Assembly: GCF_021976095.1 (NCBI RefSeq)
Contig: NW_025813484.1
Span: 7,756,060 to 7,820,059 of the forward strand
Origin: Xenia sp. Carnegie-2017
Lineage: Eukaryota; Cnidaria; Anthozoa; Malacalcyonacea; Xeniidae
Direction: 5' to 3'
DNA: 64,000 nucleotides
The position numbers and the translations under genes were made by a program. The notes below the pieces were generated by a model, which saw only the letters and a list, made by a program, of their open reading frames with translations, did no database searches and had not been told where the DNA came from. Of this stretch, positions 11,618 through 23,466 are shown piece by piece (the stretch's first letter is position 1; each line of letters starts with the position of its first letter).

Positions 11618-12945
11618 TTAATAACTTGCCCACATTTCTTTCTCCATCTTTATATAAATGTTGAGGAAATAAGTTTCCAGCCTTGGTCTGAGGTTTTTTT
11701 CAAGATCCCGTTGAATATCACGTTCTTCAAAGAAACGCTTCTCAATTTCATCAAAAATAGGAAAAGCACGGGCAAATGAGAATAACAAAATGTCACATAT
11801 CAATGACTTTTTAAAGTTAATGGAATGTTTCTCTGTTTCTGTTTCAATGGTTGAAATGATTACATCATATATTTGGGTAAGGTCATTAAGAGAACATCTA
11901 GTTGCACTTCTAGAAACTTGATATTGCTTTATCTTTGATCGTATTTGCACACAAAACAGCCTCGTGTTTGTAATTCAAGAATATATTTACAACCTTTTTA
12001 TAAAAACCAAAAGTAACCATATCTTCAGCAATGATGGGAGTGGAAATCCACTCCGTTTATAAAAGTGGAAATCTTGTAATCAACCGGTTGCAGTTTCTTT
12101 AGCATGTCAGCGTTTAGATCAGATTTTTCTTGAAGAAGAACCGACACCATGAACTCGTTGATGTCATATTTTGTTTCTTTACATTCAGGAACATCCTTGA
12201 TCCATTGTTTCCATTCTTCTTCAAACTCAGCTTTACATTTTTCCACATCATTTGTATTTTGAACTGATACTAAATTCTTTGCTTTATCCAGAAGTTGCTT
12301 TTCATATCTTTGTTTCATCTCTTGAACATTGTGTCGTTGCTGCAGATAATTGAAGGCTGCTTCACAGCTTTCTATGACAGACATTTCTTGATTTCGCTTG
12401 TATCTTAAAATTTTACGCGACAAATCTTTTCTCCATTGTTCAAGAGTTGATCTATCTTCACTATTTTCAAAATACGTCTCCATTGCTTGCTCCATTTCCT
12501 CCTTCAGTTCGTCTGCCTTTTCGATTATACGTTTTTTACTTTTCATCCAACAATTCTGTTTCAATATTTCTTTCAATTTGAGTCATTTTAATTATCATTA
12601 AATTTACCGATTCCTTAAAAAGTTTTTTTGTCTAAACATGTGTAAGCTCTGACTTCGATCACATTTCGAAAACTGAAAATGAAGTTTTCCTTCAGTATGG
12701 CTTCCCAAAGAATTTTAACTCGATCACGAAATGAAGAAACAGTGAGGTTACTCACTTCTTTTGAGCACATTAACAGAATTATATTTTCCTTCACCTTTTG
12801 TAAAGCATTGCCATAATTTGGGCTTATTGGAGCCATAGGAGGATTTCCTTTAAGTAGATTTGGTATGTAGAACACGTCTTTGTTTTCATCAAATATGATG
12901 ATATCATCAAACTTTTAAAACTGATCATTGCAGTTTTCTTCTGAA
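11618..12945 (-). pseudogene. VLIG GTPase pseudogene, C-terminal half of the G domain onward
   Basis: Three frames of the minus strand, broken by frameshifts and stops, match the intact VLIG genes of this window. Around 12,615-12,945 it reads FDDIIIFDENKDV, FYIPNLLKGNPPMAP, then VSSFRDRVK and FSFRNVIEVRAY. At 12,025-12,576 it reads WMKSKKRIIEKADELK, SEDRSTLEQW and RYKRNQEMSV. At 11,618-11,950 it reads DIISTI-like and FKKSLICDILL, FARAFPIFDE and LRPRLETYF. The zinc-binding C-terminus is missing. It resembles gene D more than gene B. An in-frame TAA replaces a codon between NDQF and KFDD. Confidence 0.85.
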
Positions 12946-13430
12946 TACGTATTGATTATTGACACTGAAGGTCTGACAGCTGACCCAAAACGGAGATAAC
13001 ACGATAATGAATTGGCAACTTTTGCTGTTGGTGTAGCTGATGTCACGATTATCAATAACATGGGTGAAAATAACAATGTAATAAAAGAGTTTTTGGTGAC
13101 AGCTGTCCATGCTTTCCTGAAAATGAAACTCGTGAAAGAAGAGAAATCTTGTAAAATTGTTCATCAAAATTTTGCTGCTACTAATGTTGCTGGGGCGATG
13201 GGGCGGCAAAAACTAAAACAAGATCTAGACGAAATGGCAAAGCTTGCAGCTTCAGAAGAAAACTGCAATGATCAGTTTTAAAAGTTTGATGATATCATCA
13301 TATTTGATGAAAACAAAGACGTGTTCTACATACCAAGTCTACTTAAAGGAAATCCTCCTATTGCTCCAATAAACCCAAATTATGGCAGTGCTTTACAAAA
13401 GATGAAGGAAAGTATATTTTCACCCATGAT
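12946..13430 (+). pseudogene. Inverted middle segment of the VLIG pseudogene
   Basis: On the plus strand this segment encodes VLIIDTEGL (the G3 motif), then NELATFAVGVADVTI, the HAFLKMKLVKE helix, SCKIVHQN, LKQDLDEMAKLAA and FYIPSLLKGNPPIAP. The neighbours on both sides encode the same gene on the minus strand. The outer parts of this segment are inverted duplicates of the flanks: about 13,250-13,430 mirrors 12,770-12,945, and about 12,946-13,075 mirrors 13,434-13,560. The same TAA after NDQF is present in both copies, so that stop is older than the rearrangement. Confidence 0.85.
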
Positions 13431-13600
13431 ATTGATAGTCGCTACACCAACAGCAAAAGTTGCCAATTCATTGTCGTGTTATCTCCTTTTTGGGTCAGCT
13501 GTCAGACCTTTAGTGTCAATAATCAGTACGTATTCAAAGTTTGAGGTAAATCTAAGTTGATCACTGACAGGAACAAGACTAGAAAAAGCACCACGAGAAA
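13431..13600 (-). pseudogene. VLIG pseudogene, G-domain fragment
   Basis: On the minus strand this reads FEYVLIIDTKGLTADP, then NELATFAVGVA and NIMGEN, which is the G3 region of the VLIG G domain. DTEG has become DTKG. Upstream it runs out in a fragment like the CTRGAF region (cgtggtgctttt on the minus strand). It is the 5' remnant of the same pseudogene as the two neighbouring entries. Confidence 0.8.
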
Positions 13601-13601
13601 T

Positions 13602-14262
13602 TTTTTGTCGACAAGTTTTAATCTAACACTAGCTAATTTTTCCGTGGTAAATTATCCTACAAGTAAATCACCGCACAAAATAATTTTAAGATCATTCTAT
13701 GAACTAAATATAGCTAACTCAAAAAAGTAAACTCTTAATTTACAAAGTAATGAAAATGACATAGAATTCTGAATCCTAGATAAGATCTATAAACTGTAAT
13801 ATAGTTTTGGTATGAGGGCACATACTGTAATTTTTAAAAACAATTTGGGCATAATCTACGACAGCCAAAAAGGAGTCACTTTTTTCTTAAGAAAATAAGA
13901 TCAATAAGGCCACTTATATAAGAATCTGTTTAAGCTAACTTGAAAGATGTATGTTCTTGTATGTGAGGTTGCATACTCAATTTAGTAAGTAAAGAGTTTG
14001 TATGAAGTGTGTATGCTAAGTTGACAGGAAGTGAACTGCAGACTTGAACAAACTCTTTAGCTACGTAAACAAATGGCATTGATAAGCATGTTCTCTATTG
14101 TCAGTAGCGTTATGAACATTCATGACTCTGGGCAATGTTTGTTTGCTCTACGTATCCCAAAATATATAATGGCTTTAAAGTAAGTCAATATTTCATGAAA
14201 ATATGCTTATACAGTAGTACCAAACATCAACGTATATCAGCGACACTTTTCTGCATGGGGAA
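13602..14262 (+). repeat. Dispersed repeat, copy 1 (second copy at 26,611-27,275)
   Basis: About 650 bases here are nearly identical, in the same orientation, to 26,611-27,275. Shared landmarks are TTTTAATCTAACACTAGC at the start, CAATTTGGGCATAATCTACG in the middle and CCAAACATCAACGTATATCA at the end. There is no coding signal. Copy 1 sits next to the VLIG pseudogene and copy 2 lies in the first intron of VLIG gene B, so it may have been copied along with a VLIG locus. Confidence 0.8.
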
Positions 14263-14344
14263 TTCGTACGCAGGTCGTAGCATAGACATCGAAGCATTCT
14301 CATCCAGTTTACTCAATTTTTCAACTGTGACCTAAGTAGCTGTA

Positions 14345-16330
14345 AGTTTTTGCAATTTTATAGAAAATGTGTAAAGAGGAAATCCTTCTACTAAAATTAG
14401 CGAATTCTACGAATAAAAATAGCTCGATCACACCAACACATTCAAAACCGACCACTAATGGTACTCTAACTCTGTTGAATACGTTTCAAGCTCTCGCCAA
14501 TGAGAATATATGTCCCTCTCCAGAGAAAGAAAGTCAGATTCAGACTCAATTTGCTGAATATATATCTTTCCACAAATCCAAATCTGAAGTGATACAAAAA
14601 AAACCAAGGAGTAGAACACTCCATTTCATCAAAAAAGCCGACTTTAAAAGTAAAATTTAGAACAAAGAATAAGACCTTGATTATTGGGGACTCAATGGTG
14701 AAGCACATCAACCAGCCAAAGATTAAAAGAGCAGCGCGTGCACAGTCTACAGTGTTGATAAACAGTGGAGCAAAAGTAGAGGACGTCCATACCAAGATGA
14801 ATGAAACACTACGCAATAAAAATTAAGATTCAATTATTATCCATGTGGGTACCAACAATCTGGTGAGTGAAGATGCTGAAAGTGCTGCATCCAAAATGAA
14901 AGAGCTAATAGTTGATGCCAAAAAACAAGTCAAAAGAGTTGCTGTATCAAGCGCAATTAAAAGGTATGATGGCCGTGTTCAACCAAACAACCTGACTAAA
15001 TTGACAAAATTGATAAGAACCTGCTAAACAGGTGTAACCTTCATTTAAACATGACTGGTGATAAAGCATTAGGAAGTGCATTTTGCACTTATTTCAAGAC
15101 AGCAATATAATGCCAAAATAAGCATTTTTTAGACCAAAATTATCGGACAAAAAAGTGAAACGATTACCTGCAGTTTGTACGTCAAACATTAAGACAGGTC
15201 TAACTGTTGAAAAACCAAATTCGATTAATGCAAGTAGCAATTTTTCATATGATCATAACAAGATTTCTAGCAAAAGGGTTTTAAATTAGTGTCCTGAAAA
15301 TAGCCCGTCTCCCATAAATATTGATGAGATAAGGTGCTCCTTATCAACGGGTCATATTGATTTAATAGCCTTTAATGAAACTAGGCTTGACTCAACCATT
15401 AGCGATGGTTTGATGCATGTAACTGGATATGATTTATTCCGAAAAGACCGATCAAGGAATGGTGGAGTTTGCATTTATTTACGTAATACCATAAACTACA
15501 AAATAAGAAATGACCTTATCACATCAAAAGTAGAAGCAATTTGCATTGAAATCATTTAGCCACAAAGCAAACCATTATTAGTTGCCACAATTTACACCCC
15601 ACCCCCCCTCCCAGTGCTCCCTCTAAGTTCTTTAATGAATTTGAAAAAATATGCAGTCGATAAATAATGAAAATAGAGAAATGTAATGAAACATAAATCA
15701 CTTTACGAAACCTATCAGCTTACTCAATTAATCAATCAGGCTACACGAGTCACAAAGTGCTCCAAAAGTCTGATTGATCACATAGTCACAACTGAAAAAT
15801 ACCCGAAACAGGAATTATTCACACAGGTATTAGCGACTATGTTATGAATCTTGCAATCAGGAAAATTTCCATATCGAAAAGTGAAAACATCATGGAAATA
15901 AGGAACATGAAAAACTTTAATGAGCAAAAGTTTCTTGATGAACTCAGGGAGCAACCATGGGATTTTATATATTTCTTCCCTCATGATACTAATGCTATGT
16001 GGGAAATTTGGAAAGGTCTATTTCTTGAGATTTTTGACAAATATGCACCCATTCGAAATAAAAGATTGGAGGAAAAAATCTTCCGTGGATGACAAAGGAC
16101 ATAAAAGAACTAATGAAAAATTGAGACTATTTGAAGCACAAGGCAATGAAAACAAATTTAGAAACAGACAGGCTGTGTTACAGGAAAAGCAGGAATAAAG
16201 TAAGTATTTAACTAAAATATACAAAAAGACTACTACTCTTCAAGGATTGTTGGTCAAAAACAAAACCCTAAACAGGCCTGGAAGACTATTAATAAATTAT
16301 TAGGAAAACAAATGAATGAAACAGTTATAA
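14345..16330 (+). mobile_element. Dead CR1/L2-like non-LTR retrotransposon, 3' truncated
   Basis: A broken series of plus-strand frames shows an ORF1-like region ending in an SGNH/GDSL-type esterase domain (LIIGDSMVKHI near 14,690 and IIIHVGTNNL near 14,835). An apurinic-type endonuclease of the EEP fold follows near 15,300-15,600 (HIDLIAFNETRLD, GYDLFRKDRSRNGG, VCIYLRN). A pre-RT region comes next near 15,850-16,200 (FDKYAPIRNKR, PWMTKDIKELM). Stops and frameshifts are frequent, and the reverse transcriptase core is absent. An esterase-bearing ORF1 followed by EEP is a known CR1/L2 arrangement in aquatic animals. Confidence 0.75.
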
Positions 16331-17290
16331 TTGAATTGATCAGTGGCGTTACCAGGATTTTTCGAGTGGGGGGGCGCAAACTAAAAGCTATTTTTGCAGG
16401 GAGGGCATCAAAATTTGTCCTACGTCAGTCGAAAGCGAAATTGCCCTAAAAATTGCCTCTGCACTGAGAAATTTTTGAGACATTAATCACAACATAAATA
16501 GTTTTAATTTTTTAACTTCCGAATTAAACATGAGCGCATGTGTAAATTATTGGTGTTATAATGTTATGTAGATTGATTATTCATTCCAATCAAATGTTTT
16601 CATAGACTCATAGAACTACAGTATTTCTATGAACCTTAGACTTAGTTAATGCTATATGTACATTTTTGTGTTTACAAGTTTCTGTCTATGTGCGTACTGT
16701 CTACAATCTCATACAAGTTTGGTGATGTGGTGTGATTTGGCTCATGACAAGCATCGCAATATCATTCGTTTTTCCCTGCTCACATGAAATATTCTAGAAG
16801 TATTATCCTTTTTTTTTCATTTTTAAGCAAGTTAAAAAACTTCACCACGCTGTTAAAAATGCGGAAAGCGTAATTGCAATGCAAACTAGTTTGCAGAGAT
16901 AATAAAATGCTTCCCTGTACAGCAGTAAAGTTGTGCAAATTCCGTAAGAGTTACATTAATGACATGCGCTTCTTTTTTAAATTTCTAAAATTCTAATGCT
17001 GCATCTTAAGACCCTTTTGTAAAATTCAAATGGAAGAGGGGGGCTTGGGGGACACTGGGGGTTTAAACCATTTACTTTAAATTTGTATGATGCTGGACGA
17101 ACTTGAGTTGCCCCGTTAGTAACAAAATATTTAAGAACCAAGTTTGCATTGTATGCTGCAGATATAAAAGATTTTTCGATTGTTATGCCTTCAAAATAAT
17201 ACAAAGTACAGCAATATATCACCGAAAATTTGATTGCTTACACATGTAAAAAGAAAATTTAACAATAACAAAGTTGTGACCATGGATATA
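16331..17290. other. Non-coding stretch between dead retroelements
   Basis: No gene is visible. There are G-rich tracts near 16,368-16,376 and 17,037-17,062 in otherwise AT-rich DNA. They could be remnants of older insertions. Confidence 0.4.
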
Positions 17291-17383
17291 CCGGGCGGGA
17301 AGCGAATTCTTAATATAAATATTAAAGACAAGCAAAATGCTTTTAAAAGAGCCATTTAATACAAAAATAAAGTATAAAAAAAT

Positions 17384-17445
17384 CTTAATTTAGAAGCGTA
17401 ACGCGTTTCGCCTTGACTCTCAAGACATCATCAGACAGTATTAAA
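17384..17445 (-). ncRNA. Hammerhead-ribozyme-like core of a Penelope-like element tail
   Basis: On the minus strand the core CTGATGA (17434-17428) is followed by one extra base, then a perfect 7-bp stem II (GTCTTGA and TCAAGGC around loop GAG), then GAAA (17409-17406) and a self-complementary ACGCGT as stem III. After ACGCGTT a three-pair stem I can form with the bases before CTGATGA. Hammerhead motifs in the terminal repeats of Penelope-like elements are known. The extra base and the short stem I make self-cleavage uncertain. Confidence 0.5.
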
Positions 17446-18009
17446 TTACAAGTATAGAGGGATATATATATATAATAGCTACTTACATAATATTAAATTA
17501 CATGATGGGATGAAAACGTGAAAGTAAATATGGGATAAGATGAAATGACGTGGGATATGTAGAAACACGAAAGAAACAAAAACCACACACAATCATAATG
17601 TATACAGACATGAGATTTTAAAAATATATGCATCGAAACGGTCGCTGATCCTTCGCTGATGCTTATTTCACATAAGCAGTGAAATTTGAAGAGCTATTGC
17701 GCACAAAAAAATGTCAATTATGCTCTGAAATACGGGGACAAGCTAATTAACATGTTGATTAAAAACGGTCATTTTAAAAATATTGATTTCCATCACTGCT
17801 TAAGCGGCTAGATGAATTTATTTAGAAAGTACTTTTCTCAGCTCCATATTCAAGTCGAATGAGGAGCCAGCTCCATATTGACGAATGTTGAGCCACAATG
17901 GAGCTGACTAGCTCGTCATATATCCCACCGCCATTATCTTTTGCTATATATTTAAGGAATACTTAATTTAAGTTACATTAAGATCAACTAAAATGTTTTT
18001 CAGTACTAA

Positions 18010-18610
18010 AATTTAGTTCTGTTCTGTTCAGGTGCCATGCATGATGCATGCTTGGGCTACCATGTCTCTCCAACGTTGACGGTTACGAGCACAGGCAAAG
18101 ATTTCTGCAGTGTTGGCGATTCCGGTAACTTTCTTAACTCTGTCCAAATACGTTATGCGTTGACGGCCTCGTGCTCTTTTCCCTTCGATTTTTCCTTGCA
18201 GCGCAACACATTCCAGGCCTTCCTTCCGAACTACGTGGCCAAGAAAACGAAGTTGTCTCTCGATTATTACGGAGAGTAGTTCTCTCTTCACACCGGCTCT
18301 TCTCATAACCTCTTCATTTGAGACGTGATCAATAAATGACACTTTCAACATCCTTCTCAAAAACCACATTTCTGCTGCTTCTAAGTTTTTCTCCAGGTCA
18401 GCAGTTAGAGTCCAGGCTTCACAGCCGTAAGTCAAGATTGACCAAATGTAGCATTTGAGTAATCGTATTTTGAGTGGCATTGATAAGTTTCGGTTGACAA
18501 AGATGGATCGCAAGTCTTGAAATTTCAATTTTGCAACAGCAATTCTCTTCTTCACTTCCTTTTTGCATCTCACATCGGTCGTCAGCAGACTTCCAAGGTA
18601 GTTGAAAATT
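18010..18610 (-). mobile_element. 3' end of a non-LTR retrotransposon reverse transcriptase
   Basis: The minus strand encodes YLGSLLTTD, VKKRIAVAKLKF, LLKCYIWSILTYGCEAWTL, MWFLRRMLKVSF, DHVSNEEVMRRAG, ERQLRFLGHV and GKRARGRQRITYLD. This is the typical C-terminal tail of LINE reverse transcriptases. The frame is open for about 190 codons but has no catalytic core, so the copy is 5'-truncated. It lies just downstream of VLIG gene B, with less than 100 bases between them. Confidence 0.85.
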
Positions 18611-18703
18611 TAGTAACTAAATAAAAACAAAATAAAAGTTACACAGACATTTCTGAGGGAATAGAGTATAAATCACCACTTTAGCAATGTTTTCAACACA
18701 TGT

Positions 18704-21700
18704 TTATAGTTTGTATTCCTTCTTCAGTTGTTCTATAGCTTCATCGAACGTCACTTTTTTCCAAGCCCGGGGAATATCGTGTGCTTCTGTTCTCCCATAA
18801 TGTTTTGCCAGTTCTTTTGAGAACTTTACCATGAACCATTTCCAATATTTGAAGGTTTCAAATGAACGATCGGGAGGAATTGACCAGGATTTGTAATAAT
18901 TGTTTACTGACTGATAATCTTTATAGAAATACTCTTTATTGTTTGTATCCGAGAGTGTAAATTTCAAGCGTCCCGCTACCCTATTTGGGCAGGTTTCATG
19001 AGATAATATCTTAGTTTTTTTGTTGTGAAAACCAATCAAACCTAGAGGACGATGCAATTTTGTCGAGTGCTTTGGTAGAGTGGTCAGATTATGATAATTG
19101 TCTGAAGGTTTCGAATGGTCATTAGTTTGATCACACAAAACTTGACAAAATGGGCAAAGAGCTTGACATCCAAATATTGATGTAAAAAGCCTTTCGTAAA
19201 GCGGTGGCTGCCAATTAATAATAGTTTCACTATCTAGTTCAACATCAACTAGAGATTGTATAAAGTTAGAAACGAGCTCCGGAACTTTCATGTCAAATAA
19301 ATAAGGTTCTTTTAAATCTTCATCCATTGTAGCCACACCAAACATTTCTTTCGTGATGGCAAGAGAAGAACACTCTTTCACAAATCTTTCAATCCATTTT
19401 GTTATATTCCATTCCCTCTTTTCTTGTTTGAGTTTATCTTTTACGTGTTTGTTTGTGACATCAATGGCAGATAAAATATCTGACTTGAGCTTCTCTCCCT
19501 TTTGCTTTAACAACGTTTTGACCAGAGATGATTTTTTGTTCAGGCAAATTTTTTCAACCGATTCCTTCAGTTTTTCTTTTAGAAATTTAACAGGATTCTG
19601 AAAATAAGGAACAAACAACTCAAAGTTACCTTTTTTCCCCAGCTCAATTAAAACACTGGCATGGAAAGAGCTTTTATTTTGAAATATGCTTTCTGAAACA
19701 AGCTTTTTATGAACTTCAATCGCAATGCCCTCATTAAGCTCCGACTTGATAGGCTCTTGAAGAACATTTACAATTGACGTAGCGGCTGAAACTTCTTTAT
19801 CTATCTTTTTAAAATGGTTGATAAAATAGATTTCCAACGTTGGTCTCAATTTTTCTTCAAGGTTACTTCGATGATCATGCAGTTTGACGTAGCGCTCCTC
19901 CATTTCTTCAAAAATAGGAAGAGCTTGTGCAAATGAGTGTAACAATATATCACATATTAATGATTTTTCAAATTTAATGCTATCTTTCTCTGTTTCTTTT
20001 TTGATTACTGAAGTGATTTCATAATACATTAACACAAGATCATTTTTAGAGTATCTATCGGAATTTATGGAAATCTTTTCTGCAAACTGTTGCCCGCTTG
20101 TTATAGCTTTATCTTTGATTTTAGTGGCATGAAAGACGGCCTTGCCTTTGTTATGATCAACAACATTTACGATTTTTGCTGAAATACTGAAAGAAAGCAT
20201 AGTTTCATCAATGGCAAAATCCTGATCCAAAAATGTAGACAATTTACTATTGACAGAACTCAGTTTAGATTCCATATCATCTTTCAATTCAGAATTTTCT
20301 TGTAAAAGAACCGTCACCATATGCTCGTCAACTTTTTGTTTTACTTCCTTGCAAGGAGGAATCGTATTGATCCACTTTTGCCATTCTTTTTTAAACATTT
20401 CTTTAAATTCTTCTTCATTTTTTATGTTTTGACCGATGACAAAATTTTTTGCTTCATTCAGAAGTTGTTTTTCATACATTTGTTGTTTCTCTGTAATATG
20501 CTGGCGTTGCTGCAGATAGTTGAAGATGTCTTGACAACTTGCTAAGAGAGATATTTCTCGATCTCTTTTGTATCTTTTAATTTTAACTAGCACGTCTTTT
20601 TTCCATTGTTCAAGTGTGGATCTATCTTCACTATTTTTAAAAAATTCACGAATCGCTTCTTCCATTTTAGTCTCCAGTTCATTCGCTTTGTTAACTATGT
20701 CGACTCTACAGATCACCCAACAGTTCTCGAGTTCTTTTTGTGTTGAGCATCGTTTAAATTTTCTATGGATGCTTTGTTCAGTTTCAGCTATTCCATTGAT
20801 CATCACTTCAACTGATTTTTCAAAGAATTTTTTATCTAAAGCAGCATAAGCTCGGGTTTCGATCGCATTTCGCAAATGGAAGATTAAGTTTTCCTTTAAC
20901 ATGGCTTCCCTAAGGCTTTTAACTCGATTGCAAAAGGAAGAGAGAGTGAAATTGACCATTCTCTTTGAACACATTTCCTTAACTATTTTTTCCTTCACAT
21001 TTTGTAGGGCTTTGCCATAATCTGGGTTTATTGGAGCCATAGGAGGACTTCCTTTCAAAAGACTTGGTATGTAAAACACATCTTCCTTTTCGTCAAATGC
21101 AATGATATCATCCAACTTTTGAAGCTGATCTTCGCAGTTTTCTTGCGCCGCAGCAAGCTTAGCCATTTTATCTAGATCCTGTTTTAGATTGCGCCGATCC
21201 ATCTTTTCAGCGTCAGTGGCAGCAACATTTTGATGGACGATTTTACAAGATTTCTTCTCCTTAACAAGTTTCATTTTCAGGAAAGCATGAACAGCCATTT
21301 CCAAAAACTCTTTCATTTCATTCTGATTTTCACCAAAGATGTTGAGAATAGTTACATCAGCCACACCAATAGCAAAGGTTGCCAATTCATTATCGTGTTC
21401 TCTCAATTTGGGATCAACCAATCCTCTCAAACCCTCAGTATCGATGATCAATATATAATCAAAATTTGAGTCGTATTTAAGTTGTTCACTAACTGGAACA
21501 AGACTAGCAAAAGCACCACGAGTGCATCTTCGTGCACTTACAGGAAATTCCAAACCAAACATTGTATTCAACATTGTCGACTTTCCTGAACTTTGAATAC
21601 CTAACACAGAAATTACGTAAATTCTAGCGTTGTTTGTTTTGCGTTCCAATATTTTATAAACAGCATCAAACCAATCTAATGGCAGGTATCTTGAATCACC

Positions 21701-23466
21701 ATCTAATAGTTCCAAAGGCTCTCCTGAAAGAAGAATATTTGCTGCAGCACAAGCATAATCAAATGTTACGTCATTCTTCAATTGATAAAGTTGAGCAAGT
21801 TCTCTAAAAATATGCTCTAAACCAAACGAAGTATGCGATATTGATGCTTCCAGTTCCTTTAAACGCTCTTCTTCCTCACATTGCAAATTGTAATTTTTGC
21901 CTTTCTTTTGACTATATTGTTGAAGCAGTTTTGTTATCACAGAGAGCGACACCTTATCTAACAAATACTTCACTTGATGTAAACTTCCTACTAGTTCATG
22001 CTCATTCATGACAGCAAGAGATTTAAGAAAATTAAGAACATTTTCATCCATTTTGGCCAAAGATTCCATTTGAGCCTCTTTTTCCTTTTCCAAGTCTTCT
22101 TTCACTTTAGTAAGATCGGTAACAGTTTTAATGTTGCGACAAAGACTTGGATTGTGCTTCTTTCTTTCCAAATCTGCCAAAGCAGGAACGTGAAGCTGTA
22201 GTTTGAACAATTTTTTTGCTTTTTCATTGCCCCAAGGAAACCAAGTTTCAACAGTTTTTCCAAAATCGACATAATCTTTTTCATCATCCAAATAAGCGCC
22301 ATTTTTTTTTGGCCAGAGTCCAAGGTTTACCAAAGATTTTACTTCAGTTTCATTTATTTTTCTCTGGATGGCATTGCGCATATTTTGTAAAAATTTAAAC
22401 TCGCTCGACTTTTGCGATTTTGTAAACAATGATAACTTTGCAGAATGTTCATTTTTCAAGCCGTTGTAGAATTTCTTAGCTTCATTCCGTCTTTTTTCGT
22501 TAAAAATAAGTATTATTTTACCTTTGCAAAGCAAGGCCTCTTTCAAAAAATTTTTCGTTCGCTCGTCGGGCATTTCTGAGGGCAATAAAATACACAAAAT
22601 GTTTGATATTTCTCGAAGTATATCAAGTTGCTTCTTAAACTTTTCAGCATCTCCACGTAAATTGGCAAAACAGATCTCATTTTTTAAGGTGTTCTTGTCA
22701 CATCCACCAGGAAGATACCACACAAGTTCTACCAAACCATTTACGAATTTTCTCTCAACATCGCCACCCTCCATGTTTTTATGAAAGAAGAACTCATGAT
22801 CACCATTAGCGTCGCTGATGATCTTATTCATCAGAGAAGATTTAGACATGGTCACATTACCCACCCGGATAAACGACACTACAGGAAATGGATGCTCAGT
22901 TACGTAGACTTCTTTAGCAGAATCTTCCGATGAAGCACCTTTCCAAGATTTTTTTATTTTTTCTAACGTTGAATGTAAGATTATTATGCGCTCTTCTGGC
23001 GTTTCAGGATGAGGTAAAATGAAAGGAATACTAAGCTGACAAGCACTAAGTTTAACAGCTAGATCTTGCCGTAAGAAAATATCAGAGCAATGAAAAATCC
23101 CTATTAAAGCATCCACAGGGTTAATCCTTTCCACACTTTCAATTTCATTTCCACTTTCGCTATCGCTGTCTCTCGCATCAGAACCAGTGTCTTCAATGTC
23201 TTCATTTAATTCATTGGAAACTTCACCCCTTTCGTTTGAATTTAATGGTTTTAAGGTAAATTCACGCACATGGTAGTCAGCAATCATCAATGTTTTAAGA
23301 ATATAACCAGGGATTTGGTCAGTAGAGGTTAGATTATCGCCAGTAAACATGTGATTGTCTACAGTGCGTAAATGTTTTAAGGTAAGCTTTGACTCAACAT
23401 TTAAGTTCAAACTAGCGCAGAGTTGTGATAATGTTTCTCCCAGTTTAGCGTTACTTTCTTCTGACC
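18704..23466 (-). CDS. Gene B giant exon: pseudo-G domain, VLIG-type G domain and zinc-binding C-terminus
   Basis: In order: an acidic segment (near 23,150-23,230), INPVDALIGIFHCSD, and a degenerate N-terminal G-like domain (RVGNVTMSKSSLMNKI near 22,830). The main G domain follows, with G1 LGIQSSGKST near 21,590, the CTRGAF switch, and G3 IIDTEGL near 21,440. After it come VADVTI and KIVHQN, then a long helical region with SEDRSTLEQW, FEKSLICDILLHSFAQA and SSLAITKEMF. The C-terminus has CPFC-x3-C, a conserved HRPLGL, a further cysteine, KDYQSVNNYY and YWKWFMVKF, which I read as the family's zinc-binding end. The stop TAA is at 18704-18706. The exon starts at an acceptor, not an ATG. The full frame of about 4.8 kb is open. 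Confidence 0.9.
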
